64,000 nt of DNA from Methylocystaceae bacterium UBA5192 (GCA_002412985.1 DHWC01000036.1:15078-79077); one strand, 5' to 3'. Positions 1-9,305 are shown, counted from the first letter of the stretch. Numbers and translations are program-made. The notes: generated by a model not told the origin, from the letters alone.

Positions 1-3
1 TCA

Positions 4-339
4 TTGCAAGCGCTTCAAGATGAAATGTCAGACGTTCGTCGATTGATTGATGAATTAGATGATGAGCTTGTGGCCTTGCTCGCAAAACGTCAAAGACAAA
101 TTGAACGCGCGGCGCGGGTAAAGCCAGGATTGGGTATCCCGGCGCGGGCGCCTGAGCGCGTCGATGAAGTCATCGCACGCGTGCTTGGCGCCTCGAGAAG
201 AGAGGGACTCTCTGTCGAGGTTGCTATGAAATTATGGACTATGATTATTGAGTGGTCGATACAATATGAAGAACGTCTGATGGGAGAGAAGGCGCCCAAG
301 GGCGACCTTTCTGCTAGCAGCGGCGATAAGCGATCATAA
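4..339 (+). CDS. aroQ: Chorismate mutase, AroQ class, possibly cut at its 5' end
   Basis: Rearranges chorismate to prephenate, the branch point to phenylalanine and tyrosine. The short all-helical protein has the AroQ pattern near its start: VRRLIDELDDELVALLAKR with an arginine-rich first helix, then a lysine in ARVKP, and a later helix ending in WSIQYEERLM. About 110 residues is normal for a stand-alone AroQ. The frame is open to the window edge, so the true start may lie outside. An in-frame ATG at position 25 gives a family-like N terminus. The phenylalanine-specific partner, prephenate dehydratase, is encoded far away at 59075-59938, so the two activities are not fused here. The last 20 residues are polar and probably disordered. 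Confidence 0.85.
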   Translation: MQALQDEMSDVRRLIDELDDELVALLAKRQRQIERAARVKPGLGIPARAPERVDEVIARVLGASRREGLSVEVAMKLWTMIIEWSIQYEERLMGEKAPKGDLSASSGDKRS

Positions 340-413
340 GTTAAAGTAATTTCCAAGCGGCGCTGTTGGGCGCGTTACCTACAAAATACGCCTTTTGTCT
401 CGAGGATTTATCT

Positions 414-1880
414 GTGTCTCAAAAAGCTTCTGCAAAATATCTTAAAGGCGCTACGGGCGACTGGGAAATTGTCATTGGCATGGAAATCCATGCACAGGTG
501 ACCAGTCAGGCTAAGCTTTTTTCCGGCGCATCAGCCGAATATGGCGGAGCGCCAAATGATCATGTATCGCTTGTTGACGCCGCCATGCCAGGGATGCTGC
601 CAGTTATAAATGAAGAGTGCGTTCGTCAGGCTGTGCGCACCGGCTTGGGGCTAGAGGCGCAGATTAATTTACGCTCAATCTTTGACCGTAAAAATTATTT
701 TTATCCAGATTTGCCTCAAGGTTACCAGATCTCGCAATTCAAGCATCCGATCGTTGGCGAGGGTATAGTTATCGTCGATGTCTCGCCTACTGAACGAATT
801 TCAGTTGGAATTGAGCGCCTTCACTTGGAGCAAGATGCGGGAAAGTCGATGCATGATCTTTCTCCTGCTGAGAGCCATGTGGATTTAAATCGTAGCGGCG
901 TGGCCTTGATGGAGATCGTCTCCAAGCCAGATATGCGCTCAGCTGAAGAGGCTAGAGCCTATGTTTCAAAACTCCGCACCATCCTTCGCTACATCGGATC
1001 TTGCGATGGGAATATGGAGCAGGGCTCATTACGAGCTGACGTGAATGTGTCTGTCAGACGGCCCGGAGAAAAGTTGGGCACGCGTTGTGAAATTAAAAAT
1101 GTTAATTCAATTCGCTTTATTGGTCAGGCCATTGAGGTCGAGGCGCGTCGTCAAATTGGCATTCTTGAAGATGGTGGCGTAATTGCCCAAGAGACGCGCC
1201 TTTTCGATCCGGGCAAAGGCGAGACGCGTTCTATGCGCTCAAAAGAGGAGGCGCATGATTATCGCTATTTCCCTGACCCGGATTTGCTGCCGCTAGAATT
1301 CGATCAAGCCTATGTTGATGGCTTGAAAGCGCAATTGCCAGAGCTGCCAGATGCAAAACGCGCGCGGTTTATAGAGCAATATGGCCTACCCCCTTATGAC
1401 GCTGGCGTGCTGGTTATGGAACGGGCTAGCGCGGATTTTTTTGAACAGACCGCCAAAGGACGCGATGCAAAACTTGCTGCAAATTGGGTTATTAATGAAC
1501 TATTTGGCAGGCTAAATAAGGAAGGTCTTGATGTTGCTCAGTCGCCGGTTTCAGCTGCGGCTTTGGGGGCGATCGTAGATCTCATTTCCAGCAATGTGAT
1601 TTCGGGAAAAATTGCTAAGGACCTCTTCGAGATTGTCTGGAGCGAAGGGGGCGATCCTGTAGAGATCGTTGAAGCGAGAGGGATGAAACAGGTCACTGAC
1701 ACCAGCGCGATTGAAGCTGCAGTCGACGCCGTCATCGCAGCAAATCCTGACAAGGTTGAGCAGGCGAAAGCTAAGCCAACAATGCTGGGTTGGTTTGTTG
1801 GACAGGTCATGAAGCAGACAGGCGGGAAGGCTAATCCACAGTCCGTGAATGACCTTTTAAAACGCAAACTCGACGTCTAA
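414..1880 (+). CDS. gatB: Aspartyl/glutamyl-tRNA amidotransferase subunit B
   Basis: Subunit B of GatCAB, which converts Glu-tRNA(Gln), and often Asp-tRNA(Asn), to the amide form in the cytoplasm. The signature region [13 protein letters not shown] is near the N terminus, followed by the kinase-like core with [15 protein letters not shown] and CEIKNVNSI. The C-terminal part is the helical YqeY-like tRNA-binding domain ending in NDLLKRKL. The frame opens at 366, but I chose GTG at 414 because AGGA lies seven bases upstream and the protein then has the usual length of about 488 residues. GatA and GatC are not in the window. An anonymous gap follows the gene. Confidence 0.96.
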   Translation: MSQKASAKYLKGATGDWEIVIGMEIHAQVTSQAKLFSGASAEYGGAPNDHVSLVDAAMPGMLPVINEECVRQAVRTGLGLEAQINLRSIFDRKNYFYPDLPQGYQISQFKHPIVGEGIVIVDVSPTERISVGIERLHLEQDAGKSMHDLSPAESHVDLNRSGVALMEIVSKPDMRSAEEARAYVSKLRTILRYIGSCDGNMEQGSLRADVNVSVRRPGEKLGTRCEIKNVNSIRFIGQAIEVEARRQIGILEDGGVIAQETRLFDPGKGETRSMRSKEEAHDYRYFPDPDLLPLEFDQAYVDGLKAQLPELPDAKRARFIEQYGLPPYDAGVLVMERASADFFEQTAKGRDAKLAANWVINELFGRLNKEGLDVAQSPVSAAALGAIVDLISSNVISGKIAKDLFEIVWSEGGDPVEIVEARGMKQVTDTSAIEAAVDAVIAANPDKVEQAKAKPTMLGWFVGQVMKQTGGKANPQSVNDLLKRKLDV

Positions 1881-2541
1881 TACGTCTCAAAATTTACTAA
1901 ACACGAATCGGTTTTTTTCTGCAGATGCGCGATTTTGCGTTTTGCGTCCAGTTGAAATGCGTTTTTTTTTGCTTTTTTTCGCTTCAGACACAATTTTTTT
2001 TTCATAGCGTTAACAGCAAAATTTTGAGCATCGTTACAGGTGGCGTTGACCTCTCAAATGCGTCGTGCGCATGTCAGCGTGATGATGCGCATGAGTTGAA
2101 ATTTACATGCGGCCTTTCACTGATGAGTAAGTGACGGCAGGCCTGATCCTGGTGGGATAAAAATCAAAAGAAGGATACTGATCCCAGGCGGTTATTCTAT
2201 AAAAAACAGATAATTGAGAAGAGGGTTGGTGGGAGAGATGACGCCTCATCGATCGATCAAAATTTAAAACAAGAGAATGAATTAGTCTTCTAGCTAAGAA
2301 CGAAATGGCGCGTTATTTTTGGTTCTCCTCAACATGAAATTTTATGCGCTGGTTAAGAAAATTTTCTCAAATTATTCCGCTTCAAGATCATGCATGCGTT
2401 GAGCTGGATAGCCGCGATTATGGCTCTGATTGTCGTTTTTATGTCTGTTAGGGCTTGAACCTCTGGTTAACCTCGTTACGTTATCGACGCGTATAGTCGG
2501 GTGACCAATTTTCCGACGACACGGACCAAGGGGACTTTAGA
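1881..2541. other. Gap between gatB and the histone-like gene
   Basis: No convincing gene. A 69-codon frame at 1925-2134 is rich in Phe and Cys because it reads through T runs, and I do not believe it. One hairpin stands out: arms 2064-2072 and 2085-2093 pair over nine bases with one G-U and enclose a 12-base loop. Another inverted pair (TGGGAT/ATCCCA) lies near 2149-2193. Several T runs at 1911-2005 sit just after gatB but have no clear stem before them. The promoter of the histone-like gene should be in the last 100 bases. Confidence 0.5.
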
Positions 2542-2844
2542 ATGGCGAAAGCTACTACAAAAAAGCGTAAGCCAGCCAAGAAGGCGGCTAAAAAAGGTGC
2601 GCGCAAGGCTGTGAGAAAAACAACTCGCAAGGCTAGCGCGAAAAAAGCTGGTGCAAAGAAGACTGCCCGCAAGGCCACTCGTAAGGCCGGCGCTAAAAAG
2701 ACGGCTCGCAAGGCTGTTCGTAAGACGGCGACCAAAAAGCGTCGTGCAGTTAAAAAGACGGCTACTAAGAAGTCGCCGGCTAAGAAGCGTCGTCCAGCCA
2801 AGAAGCGCGGCGGCCGCAAGGCTAAAGCTGCAGCTACGGCTTAA
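2542..2844 (+). CDS. Lysine-rich histone H1-like nucleoid protein
   Basis: A 100-residue, extremely basic protein of almost only Lys, Ala, Arg and Thr, built from repeats such as KKTARKA and AKKAGAKK. This is the composition of bacterial histone H1-like proteins related to the C-terminal tails of eukaryotic H1, which bind DNA without sequence specificity and help condense the nucleoid. There is no globular domain and there are no aromatic residues. The start is ATG at 2542, with AAGGGG about nine bases upstream. A double hairpin follows, the second with a T run, so the gene is probably a single transcription unit. The repeats make the length likely to vary between strains. The exact role is inferred from composition only. 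Confidence 0.85.
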   Translation: MAKATTKKRKPAKKAAKKGARKAVRKTTRKASAKKAGAKKTARKATRKAGAKKTARKAVRKTATKKRRAVKKTATKKSPAKKRRPAKKRGGRKAKAAATA

Positions 2845-2855
2845 GACTACTGTCT

Positions 2856-2938
2856 AAAGCACAATCTTTGGATTGCGCTTTGTTCAAAGCTTAATACGCT
2901 CGAGATGACTGGCGACAGTTTCTCGGGCGTTTTTATTT
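2856..2938 (+). terminator. Tandem hairpins ending the histone-like gene
   Basis: The first hairpin has arms 2856-2866 and 2871-2881, eleven pairs with one mismatch. The second has arms 2896-2905 and 2921-2930, ten pairs with one G-U, followed by a T run from 2931. The T run overlaps the last codons of the convergent gene that ends at 2933. Confidence 0.7.
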
Positions 2939-3412
2939 ATCAGCTTGAGTTTTTTGTTCCTGGGCCAGGCAACGCGCCGCAAAGTGTCGCCACATTGGCA
3001 GATCCTGCGTCGATGACATCTTCATTTCATGCCACTGCTCAGCGCAGGCGTGCATTTGTTCTCTAGATGCGCGCGGCAGCATTGGAGGCGGCTTAGTTGT
3101 ATCGATAGGCGGCAGAGGTGGAAGCGGGGTGGCGGGCGGCGGCGTCGCTGGAGCCTGTGCTGGTTTTAAGCTGTCCAATTTTTTTGCCGGTGTCGGGGCA
3201 ATAGATTTTGCGACTGGGGCGGTAGAAGGGTTTGTTGGAACAGTTTTTTGCGGCGGGGTCGTCGAACGCGCCGCCGGGATCGTCTTCTGCTTTGCTTCGT
3301 GTGGGGCGACAGACTGCGCTAAAGCTGTAGAGCTACAAAGTGCGACTGCCAGAATGAGGCCGCTATATACTTTAATCAAACCTAACCCCTGACGCGTCCA
3401 GTAGATCGACAT
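2933..3412 (-). CDS. Secreted proline-rich protein of unknown function
   Basis: A 159-residue exported protein. The N terminus has a signal peptide: a basic start, then a hydrophobic stretch around GLILAVALC, then a TALAQ cleavage region. The middle, about residues 40-110, is low-complexity Pro, Ala, Thr and Lys. The C terminus has a compact motif, C-x3-W-x2-M-K ... MW-x2-F-x3-C, resembling short periplasmic modules common in Hyphomicrobiales that are written as C..W..K..........W..F...C. I chose ATG at 3412 because the upstream in-frame start is TTG and would place extra residues before the signal peptide. The gene converges on the histone-like gene. No function can be assigned. Confidence 0.7.
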   Translation of the reverse strand: MSIYWTRQGLGLIKVYSGLILAVALCSSTALAQSVAPHEAKQKTIPAARSTTPPQKTVPTNPSTAPVAKSIAPTPAKKLDSLKPAQAPATPPPATPLPPLPPIDTTKPPPMLPRASREQMHACAEQWHEMKMSSTQDLPMWRHFAARCLAQEQKTQADK

Positions 3413-3554
3413 GAAGCTTACCGCATTCTTGGGCAATGCAAATTCATATAATCGCTTCCGATCTGGAAGTCGAAATCATTGATTGAGGCTGGTTGCAGGC
3501 CTAAGAGAGCGTCAAGAAAACTATTGCGATCTATTTGGAGGCTAGAGAACAATC

Positions 3555-4565
3555 ATGACTACCCCTGCGGCGCCCCAATTGGACCTAAAACATCGCCCGA
3601 GAAGAAATCGTAAAAGCCAATGGGCGCGTCGTCTTGTCTCAGAGACGAGATTAGATGTTTCAGATTTGATCTGGCCTATTTTTATTGTTGAAGGCGAGAA
3701 AAGGCGTGAAGAAATTGCCTCTATGCCTGGAGTTTATCGCTATTCAATCGATCTCGCCTGTGAAGCTGTGATTGAAGCTGCCTCTTTGGGTATTCCCGCT
3801 GTCGCGCTTTTTCCAAATATTGACCCTGAGTTACGCGATTTAACCGCGAGCAATGCAACGCTTCCCGATAATCTAGTTTGTCGTGCGACCCGGGCCATCA
3901 AATCAGCTGCGCCAAACATTGGCGTTATTACTGACGTTGCACTCGATCCCTACACGAGTCATGGGCATGATGGATTGCTAATGGAAGAAGAAATTATCAA
4001 CGACGCGACTGTCGCGCTCCTTGCGCGCCAGGCGATCAATCAAGCTCAGGCGGGTTGCGATATCATTGCCCCCTCGGACATGATGGACGGTCGGATTGGA
4101 GCCATTCGCTCTGCATTAGATGCAGAGGGTTTCCAGAATGTTCAGATTATGAGTTATGCAGCTAAATACGCCTCTGCCTTTTATGGCCCATTTCGTGAAG
4201 CCATCGGAACAAGTCGAACCTTGCAGGGGGACAAGCGCACCTATCAAATGGATCCAGCGAATGTCAAAGAGGCTTTGCGAGAAGTTGCTTTAGACTTAGA
4301 GCAGGGCGCAGACATGGTCATGGTCAAACCTGGCATGCCCTATTTAGACGTTTTGCAACGGGTCGCTGAAACATTTGAGGCGCCGACCTTTGCCTATCAG
4401 GTCTCCGGCGAATATGCGATGATCACGGCGGCCTCGCGCAATGGTTGGCTAGATGGTGAGCGAGCGATGATGGAAAGCCTGCTGAGTTTCAAACGAGCGG
4501 GCGCTGCTGGCGTCCTGAGCTATTTTGCTGTTCAGGCCGCTCGACTTATCCGCGCTCAGACCTAA
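3555..4565 (+). CDS. hemB: Delta-aminolevulinic acid dehydratase (porphobilinogen synthase)
   Basis: Condenses two 5-aminolevulinate molecules to porphobilinogen in haem and tetrapyrrole synthesis. The metal region reads DVALDPYTSHGHDG, with aspartates in place of the zinc cysteines, which is the magnesium-dependent form known from rhizobia. Both Schiff-base lysines are visible: one in YAAKYASAFYGP and one in MVKPGMPYLD. The length of 336 residues is usual. A GGAGG lies about 13 bases before the ATG. It stands alone between a convergent secreted-protein gene and the DUF1036/pyk pair. Confidence 0.97.
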   Translation: MTTPAAPQLDLKHRPRRNRKSQWARRLVSETRLDVSDLIWPIFIVEGEKRREEIASMPGVYRYSIDLACEAVIEAASLGIPAVALFPNIDPELRDLTASNATLPDNLVCRATRAIKSAAPNIGVITDVALDPYTSHGHDGLLMEEEIINDATVALLARQAINQAQAGCDIIAPSDMMDGRIGAIRSALDAEGFQNVQIMSYAAKYASAFYGPFREAIGTSRTLQGDKRTYQMDPANVKEALREVALDLEQGADMVMVKPGMPYLDVLQRVAETFEAPTFAYQVSGEYAMITAASRNGWLDGERAMMESLLSFKRAGAAGVLSYFAVQAARLIRAQT

Positions 4566-4802
4566 CCAAGTTCCCTCGGCGCGATGGATTGGATCTGAAA
4601 CCGACCCTAAAGGCTAGACAAAACCCCCCTCGCATGGTTTGCCTTGCAAAGCGTTTTCCATGGGTTGATTTGACCGGGCTTATTTAGGTCGAAACCGCCG
4701 TCATGCGGCTCTCGAGGGATCTCCTCTGAATGCTGTTTGGCGCCCGATATTATTAGATTGGACGCAGCGGGCAGTCCGATCCAACTTGCTTTTGTGTGAG
4801 AG

Positions 4803-5240
4803 ATGTTTCGAGGCGTCATTGCACTAACAATTTTTGTCAGCGGGGTCGCTTATGTCTCTCCGGCGTCTGCAGATTTTCGTTTGTGCAATAATACCACAAC
4901 GCGCGTGAGTATCGCGCTGGCTTATACAGATGGCCGAAATTGGCTTTCTGAGGGATGGTGGAATTTAAGACCCTCTGCTTGCGAGACCCTGTTGCGGGGG
5001 CCGCTTGCGGCCCAATATTATTATGTCTACGCCATGGATGAGCGGGGCGGTGAGTGGAAGGGGCGGGCGTTCATGTGCACAAGGGACCGTGAATTTCGCA
5101 TAGACGGTCGTGATGATTGTTTTGCGCGTGGGTTTGAGCGCACGGGTTTTTTTGAAATTGATACAGGCAAGGACGCGAAGAGCTGGACAGTGCAGCTCAC
5201 AGACCCAATGGCATCGACTCCGCCAGCGCCTACGCCTTAG
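4803..5240 (+). CDS. DUF1036 family secreted protein
   Basis: A 145-residue protein with a cleavable signal peptide (ending near SPASA) and then a DUF1036 domain: FRLCNNTTTRVSIALAY near the start, the EGWWNLRPSAC motif, and paired cysteines in FMCTRD and DDCFARGF. DUF1036 proteins are small periplasmic or extracellular proteins of unknown function. In many Hyphomicrobiales the gene sits just upstream of pyruvate kinase, as here with a 50-base gap, so the two are probably co-transcribed. Nothing in the sequence explains a link to glycolysis. The start ATG at 4803 has only a weak GAGAG before it. Confidence 0.85.
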   Translation: MFRGVIALTIFVSGVAYVSPASADFRLCNNTTTRVSIALAYTDGRNWLSEGWWNLRPSACETLLRGPLAAQYYYVYAMDERGGEWKGRAFMCTRDREFRIDGRDDCFARGFERTGFFEIDTGKDAKSWTVQLTDPMASTPPAPTP

Positions 5241-5290
5241 TTAAGTATAAGACGTCTATAAGGGACGAGGGAAAGGAATTTGGTAAGGTC

Positions 5291-6718
5291 ATGAGAAGGT
5301 TGCGACGCGTCAAAATTATCGCGACGTTAGGGCCGGCGACGGTTGATAAGGCAATTATCACAGGTCTTGTGCGCGCTGGCGCGGATGTTTTTCGGATTAA
5401 CATGAGCCACACGGATCATACGGCTCTTGCATCTTATGTGCGAATAATCCGGGAAATTGAATCAGAAATGTCCCGTGCGATCGGTATTCTGGCTGATCTT
5501 CAAGGACCTAAATTGCGAATAGGCGCCTTCGATGAAGGCTCTGTTCACTTGAGAAAGGGCGATGTCTTTGTTTTCGACTCTAATCCAGAGCCTGGCAACG
5601 CTTCACGCGTAAGACTGCCCCATCCAGAAATTCTTGCGGCGTTGAAAGTCGGCGATAGTATTCTCATTGATGATGGACGCGTACGGTTGCACGTTGTCGA
5701 AACCGCGCCAGATCGCGCCCATGCGGTTGTAGATATCGCTGGACGCTTATCAAATAGAAAAGGCGTCAGTCTACCCGATACGGAAATACCGATCAGCTCG
5801 ATGACGCCGAAGGATCGCGCGGATTTGGTCGCAGCGCTTGATGAAGGCGTTGACTGGGTTGCTATTTCCTTTGTTCAGCGGCCTGAAGATGTATTAGAGG
5901 TTAAGCAGATTACTCAAGGCCGCGCCTTAGTTATGGCGAAAATTGAAAAGCCTCAAGCAATCGCCCGTCTTGAAGAGGTAATAGAAGTTTCTGACGCGCT
6001 GATGGTTGCGCGTGGAGATCTTGGTGTTGAGGTTCCCCTCGAGCGCGTGCCTGGTTTACAAAAACGGATTAATCGTTCTGCGCGACGTCTGGGCAAGCCA
6101 GTGGTCATCGCAACGCAGATGCTGGAATCTATGATCCTCTCCCCTTTGCCGACAAGAGCAGAGGTTTCCGATGTTGCTACAGCTGTCTTTGAAGGCGCAG
6201 ATGCCGTTATGCTATCTGCTGAGAGTGCGGCTGGACAATATCCGCAGGATGCTGTCGCAACGATGAGTCGTATCGCTGAAGAAGTAGAGACAGATACGAT
6301 TTATCGGTCAATTATTAACGCTCAGCGCGGTGAACTTCCGAATCCGACGTCAGCAGATGCAATTGCGGTTGCGGCGAGAGATGTTGCGCAAACGTTGCAT
6401 TCAAAAGCGATTTGCGCTTGGACTTCCTCTGGCTCGACAGCTTTGCGGATTGCGCGTGAGAGACCTCAATCACCTATTTTAGCCCTAACTCCTAAGCGGG
6501 ATACGGCTCGGCGTCTCGCGCTCGTGTGGGGCGTTCATGCGCTTGAAACTCGCGATGCCGTCGATATTGAAGATATGGTTTTGAGGGCTTGTGAGTATTC
6601 CCGCAGCGAGGGATTTGGCCAGGATGGCGATCGGATCATTATTGTCGCAGGCATGCCCTTTGGCTCGCCTGGCGCAACCAACATGATGCGCATTGCGCAT
6701 CTTGGCGGTGAGCCATGA
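5291..6718 (+). CDS. pyk: Pyruvate kinase
   Basis: Last ATP-forming step of glycolysis, phosphoenolpyruvate to pyruvate. Visible are the N-terminal KIIATLGPA motif, FRINMSH, the catalytic-lysine motif AKIEKPQAI, the VARGDLGVEVP metal-binding region, and KPVVIATQMLESM. The C-terminal domain with WTSSGSTALRIA is complete. The 475 residues match the bacterial family. It lies 50 bases after the DUF1036 gene. The next gene on the opposite strand ends only four bases beyond its stop. Confidence 0.97.
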   Translation: MRRLRRVKIIATLGPATVDKAIITGLVRAGADVFRINMSHTDHTALASYVRIIREIESEMSRAIGILADLQGPKLRIGAFDEGSVHLRKGDVFVFDSNPEPGNASRVRLPHPEILAALKVGDSILIDDGRVRLHVVETAPDRAHAVVDIAGRLSNRKGVSLPDTEIPISSMTPKDRADLVAALDEGVDWVAISFVQRPEDVLEVKQITQGRALVMAKIEKPQAIARLEEVIEVSDALMVARGDLGVEVPLERVPGLQKRINRSARRLGKPVVIATQMLESMILSPLPTRAEVSDVATAVFEGADAVMLSAESAAGQYPQDAVATMSRIAEEVETDTIYRSIINAQRGELPNPTSADAIAVAARDVAQTLHSKAICAWTSSGSTALRIARERPQSPILALTPKRDTARRLALVWGVHALETRDAVDIEDMVLRACEYSRSEGFGQDGDRIIIVAGMPFGSPGATNMMRIAHLGGEP

Positions 6719-6722
6719 ACCA

Positions 6723-7175
6723 TTAACTATGGCGCCATTCTAACATGATTGTTGGGCGTCCTGAGAGTGTATTGGCGCCTTCTCCAACCTGAACAAAATC
6801 GTTGCGCTCATAAAATCTGATAGCCCGATAATTATCTGCATTCACATCGAGTAGGATGAGCTGAGGGGAATTTTTCTTCGCTATATTTAGTAAATCCTCT
6901 CCATATCCTTGACCAAAATATTGAGGGCCTACGCATATTTGATCCAGCCAGCCTGTGGTTGGGTTGATAACGACAAAGCCTGCGATCTCTTTATTTGGCT
7001 GCCGCGTTAAGCATAAAGTTATAGCGCCATTCTTTTCCAATTCAGCAATATGCTGTGTTAACCATGAGCGTCGCGCATTAAAGTCAATGCGTGGAAATGT
7101 GGCTAGCCAGGACGCAACCCATAAATCTAGGAGTTGAGGCCAGTCCGTCTCCTCTCGGCGTCTTATCGTCGTCAA
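6723..7175 (-). CDS. GNAT family N-acetyltransferase
   Basis: A 150-residue GCN5-related acetyltransferase. The acetyl-CoA-binding stretch is the LDQICVGPQYFGQGYGEDLL region (Q/RxxGxG/A type), followed by ADNYRAIRFYERNDFVQVG, the typical C-terminal motif in which Asn and Tyr lie close to the leaving thiol. Substrate unknown. Its ATG overlaps the stop of suhB by four bases (ATGA), so the two are translationally coupled. It converges on pyk with a gap of only four bases. Confidence 0.85.
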   Translation of the reverse strand: MTTIRRREETDWPQLLDLWVASWLATFPRIDFNARRSWLTQHIAELEKNGAITLCLTRQPNKEIAGFVVINPTTGWLDQICVGPQYFGQGYGEDLLNIAKKNSPQLILLDVNADNYRAIRFYERNDFVQVGEGANTLSGRPTIMLEWRHS

Positions 7176-7963
7176 GCTTTCCTCATGACTTCGAGTAATT
7201 GCCGATGAACCATTTCATTGCCTGCGCATACTTCTCCTTTCGCAAGCATAGAGCTCCCTCCAGAAAGATCCGTGACAAAACCGCCAGCTTCTCGGACAAG
7301 CACGATCCCAGCCGCAATATCCCAGGAATTAACGCCGCGCTCCCAATAACCATCAAAGCGTCCGCAGGCGACCATAGCGAGATCAATCGCGGCAGCGCCT
7401 AATCGTCGTATATTCCCGATCTTATTCATGCCTGCGGCGAGTTCGTTTTTAAAGGTGTCATGATCTTTTTGCCGCGCTAGCGGCGGAATACCACAGGCGA
7501 CCATACATTCTGCAAGTCCACGTCGAGCGGCGACACGCATGCGGCGATTATTGAAATAAGCTCCTTGTCCCTTTTCAGCGATATACATTTCATCGATCGC
7601 AGGGTTATAGACGACCGCAGCGATTATTTGTCCCTCTCGCTCTAACGCAATGGAGATAGCGAATATTGGCACTCCGTGAAGAAAGTTTGATGTGCCGTCT
7701 AACGGATCAATATGCCAAGTATGACTTTGATCGCTTCCTTCCACAACGCCGCCTTCTTCCATGATGAACCCATAGCCAGGGCGCGCTTTTGATAATTCTT
7801 CAAATAGAGTTTTTTCAGCCTTTTTATCAGCTGCGGTTACGAAATCTCCTGGACCTTTGACAGATACTTGGAGATTCTCAACTTCGCCGAAATCACGTTT
7901 GAGGCCACGTCCAGCTTTTAAGGCTGCGCCAGTCATCACATTCATTAGCGCAGAGCGTATCAT
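7172..7963 (-). CDS. suhB: Inositol-1-monophosphatase family protein
   Basis: A 263-residue magnesium-dependent phosphatase of the IMPase family. Metal-binding motifs are in order: the glutamates in IMEEGG, DPLDGTSNFLHG and WDIAAGIVLVREAGG. The GTSNFLHG form is typical of SuhB, which hydrolyses inositol phosphates and in enterics also takes part in rRNA antitermination. A second IMPase paralogue in this window (11253-12065) has the HisN-type GTKSF motif, so the two are separate enzymes. It is first in a two-gene unit with the acetyltransferase. Confidence 0.92.
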   Translation of the reverse strand: MIRSALMNVMTGAALKAGRGLKRDFGEVENLQVSVKGPGDFVTAADKKAEKTLFEELSKARPGYGFIMEEGGVVEGSDQSHTWHIDPLDGTSNFLHGVPIFAISIALEREGQIIAAVVYNPAIDEMYIAEKGQGAYFNNRRMRVAARRGLAECMVACGIPPLARQKDHDTFKNELAAGMNKIGNIRRLGAAAIDLAMVACGRFDGYWERGVNSWDIAAGIVLVREAGGFVTDLSGGSSMLAKGEVCAGNEMVHRQLLEVMRKA

Positions 7964-8125
7964 TCAGCGTCCTCGACGATGTCAAAAGAGATAGAGAGAC
8001 ACCAATGCCCTTTTCGACGCCTGAGCGTCAAGCGGTTCATTTATGGGTGTTTTGAAGATGTTTTTTACCTAGCGTAAATCATTTTGGGCGATCTATGAGG
8101 AGGAAATTCGTCGCGTAAGCTCGTA

Positions 8126-8386
8126 ATGATTGGCGCCAAAATGTCTCTACAAGATACGACCCCAACCTCATCGCAAAATATTCTGAGTGTGTCTGAGGTG
8201 GATTTTATCAATCTACCCTCTCTCGCCTCTCAGGCGGATAGGGCGATGCGCCGCTTCCCGGGGGTGTCGTTTGGCCAATGTATGCGGATGATATTACTTA
8301 TTGTTCTTGGTTTGGGATTTTATCAGCTGACGACCCCAAAATATAACAATGGCGTCACGCGGCATTTGGTGGCGAAATCTTTTTAA
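8126..8386 (+). CDS. Small single-pass membrane protein, unknown
   Basis: An 86-residue protein with a polar N-terminal half, a short basic stretch (RAMRRFPG) and one hydrophobic segment around residues 54-68 (MILLIVLGLGFYQL). An in-frame stop at 8096 limits the start to ATG 8126 or 8141. Neither has a good ribosome binding site; the AGGAGG at 8098-8103 is too far away. I do not recognise a family. It stands alone before rcdA. Confidence 0.5.
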   Translation: MIGAKMSLQDTTPTSSQNILSVSEVDFINLPSLASQADRAMRRFPGVSFGQCMRMILLIVLGLGFYQLTTPKYNNGVTRHLVAKSF

Positions 8387-8564
8387 ACCTAGTTATGAAG
8401 TCAGCCTGAGCTAAAGAAATATATGCAGGACAAGCCTCTTAAAATCTTAAATTTTTCTACCGCTATCTTAGTCATGGGTAATAATAGCGACTATTAACGC
8501 CCCATTAGGCTTATTTTAAAACTACAAGCGCTTGAACCAGCTGAGCTTCTTTCTTCAGTTAAGG
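8387..8564. other. Gap before rcdA
   Basis: AT-rich intergenic stretch with no gene visible. It leads into the CtrA-like site at 8565-8579. Confidence 0.4.
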
Positions 8565-8579
8565 TTAAATTTTACTTAG
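8565..8579 (+). promoter_or_regulatory. CtrA-like half-site pair upstream of rcdA
   Basis: Reads TTAA, seven bases, TTAG: seven of eight positions of the alphaproteobacterial CtrA consensus TTAA-N7-TTAA. It lies 66 bases before the rcdA start, where an activating CtrA site over a -35 region would be expected. In Caulobacter rcdA is under CtrA control, so the placement fits, but AT-rich DNA gives such matches by chance. Confidence 0.45.
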
Positions 8580-8645
8580 GCGCGCGATTTATCAATCAAT
8601 AGGCTAGCATGACTTTGTTGAATTTAGCGGAGCCCTGCTTTCCGC

Positions 8646-9197
8646 ATGCCTATGGATTTGTCTATGTCGCGCGCACCCGATCTCTTTGGGAAGGAAAAGA
8701 CCCCTGTTTCCCTGGTTGAAAAGCTTATTTCATCTGAGGCCTTTTCAAGTTTGTATCATGAGGGCATGGGGCTTGTTGAAGAAGCCGCAGCCTATTTGGA
8801 TGGCGAGGGGAGAGAAGAGGCAAAATTGCTCGCGCGCGAAACCTCGCTAGCTTATTCGGCCGAGAGCATGCGGCTCACAACAAGATTAATGCAAATTGCC
8901 TCCTGGCTGTTATTGCAGCGTGCGGTTCACCAAGGAGAAATGACGCGGCATCAATCCGCCGCTGGCCGTCATCGCGTGAGGTTACAACAACAAGAGCTTG
9001 CTTCCTCGTTAGAAATCTTCAAGCGTTTACCCGATCGGTTGAGAGAACTTTCTCTCGACTCTCTGCGTTTACAAGCGAGGATTATTCTGATGGATCAGCT
9101 TCTTTATGCGGAGCGCGAAATCTCAGATAAACTTGAGCCGCCAATCAGCCCTGTACTATTACAACTGGCCAGGCTTCGAGACGCCTTCTCAGATTAG
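8646..9197 (+). CDS. rcdA: RcdA-like regulator of CtrA degradation (DUF1465)
   Basis: A 183-residue helical DUF1465 protein. The family member studied in Caulobacter is RcdA, an adaptor that works with CpdR to deliver CtrA and other substrates to the ClpXP protease during the cell cycle. Visible are the conserved core SLYHEGMGLVEEAAAYLDGEGR, the AYSAESMRLTTRLMQIASWLL helix and the polar second half with LYAEREISDKLEPP. ATG at 8646 is used; in-frame ATGs at 8652 and 8664 are alternatives. The CpdR gene lies only 500 bases away on the other strand beyond rpmE, which supports the assignment. The C-terminal disordered tail of Caulobacter RcdA appears shorter here. Confidence 0.85.
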   Translation: MPMDLSMSRAPDLFGKEKTPVSLVEKLISSEAFSSLYHEGMGLVEEAAAYLDGEGREEAKLLARETSLAYSAESMRLTTRLMQIASWLLLQRAVHQGEMTRHQSAAGRHRVRLQQQELASSLEIFKRLPDRLRELSLDSLRLQARIILMDQLLYAEREISDKLEPPISPVLLQLARLRDAFSD

Positions 9198-9233
9198 ACT
9201 TATTTCAAGTCAAGCGATGGTTCTCGGATTCAT

Positions 9234-9264
9234 GAAAAAGCTGACGAAGGGGGCTTCGTCAGCT
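9234..9264 (-). terminator. Rho-independent terminator of rpmE
   Basis: Perfect eleven-pair stem (9239-9249 with 9254-9264) and a four-base loop. On the minus strand it is followed by five T. It lies between the convergent ends of rcdA and rpmE and may stop both. Confidence 0.85.
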
Positions 9265-9305
9265 CAATCTGTCGGCAAATAATGACTGTTTAAAATTCGC
9301 TGATT

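Noticed and set aside
1925..2134. 69-codon frame after gatB
   Set aside because: Phe- and Cys-rich because it reads through T runs; no ribosome binding site.
4607..4819. 70-codon minus-strand frame before the DUF1036 gene
   Set aside because: No ribosome binding site and protein-like features missing; it overlaps the start of a credible gene.
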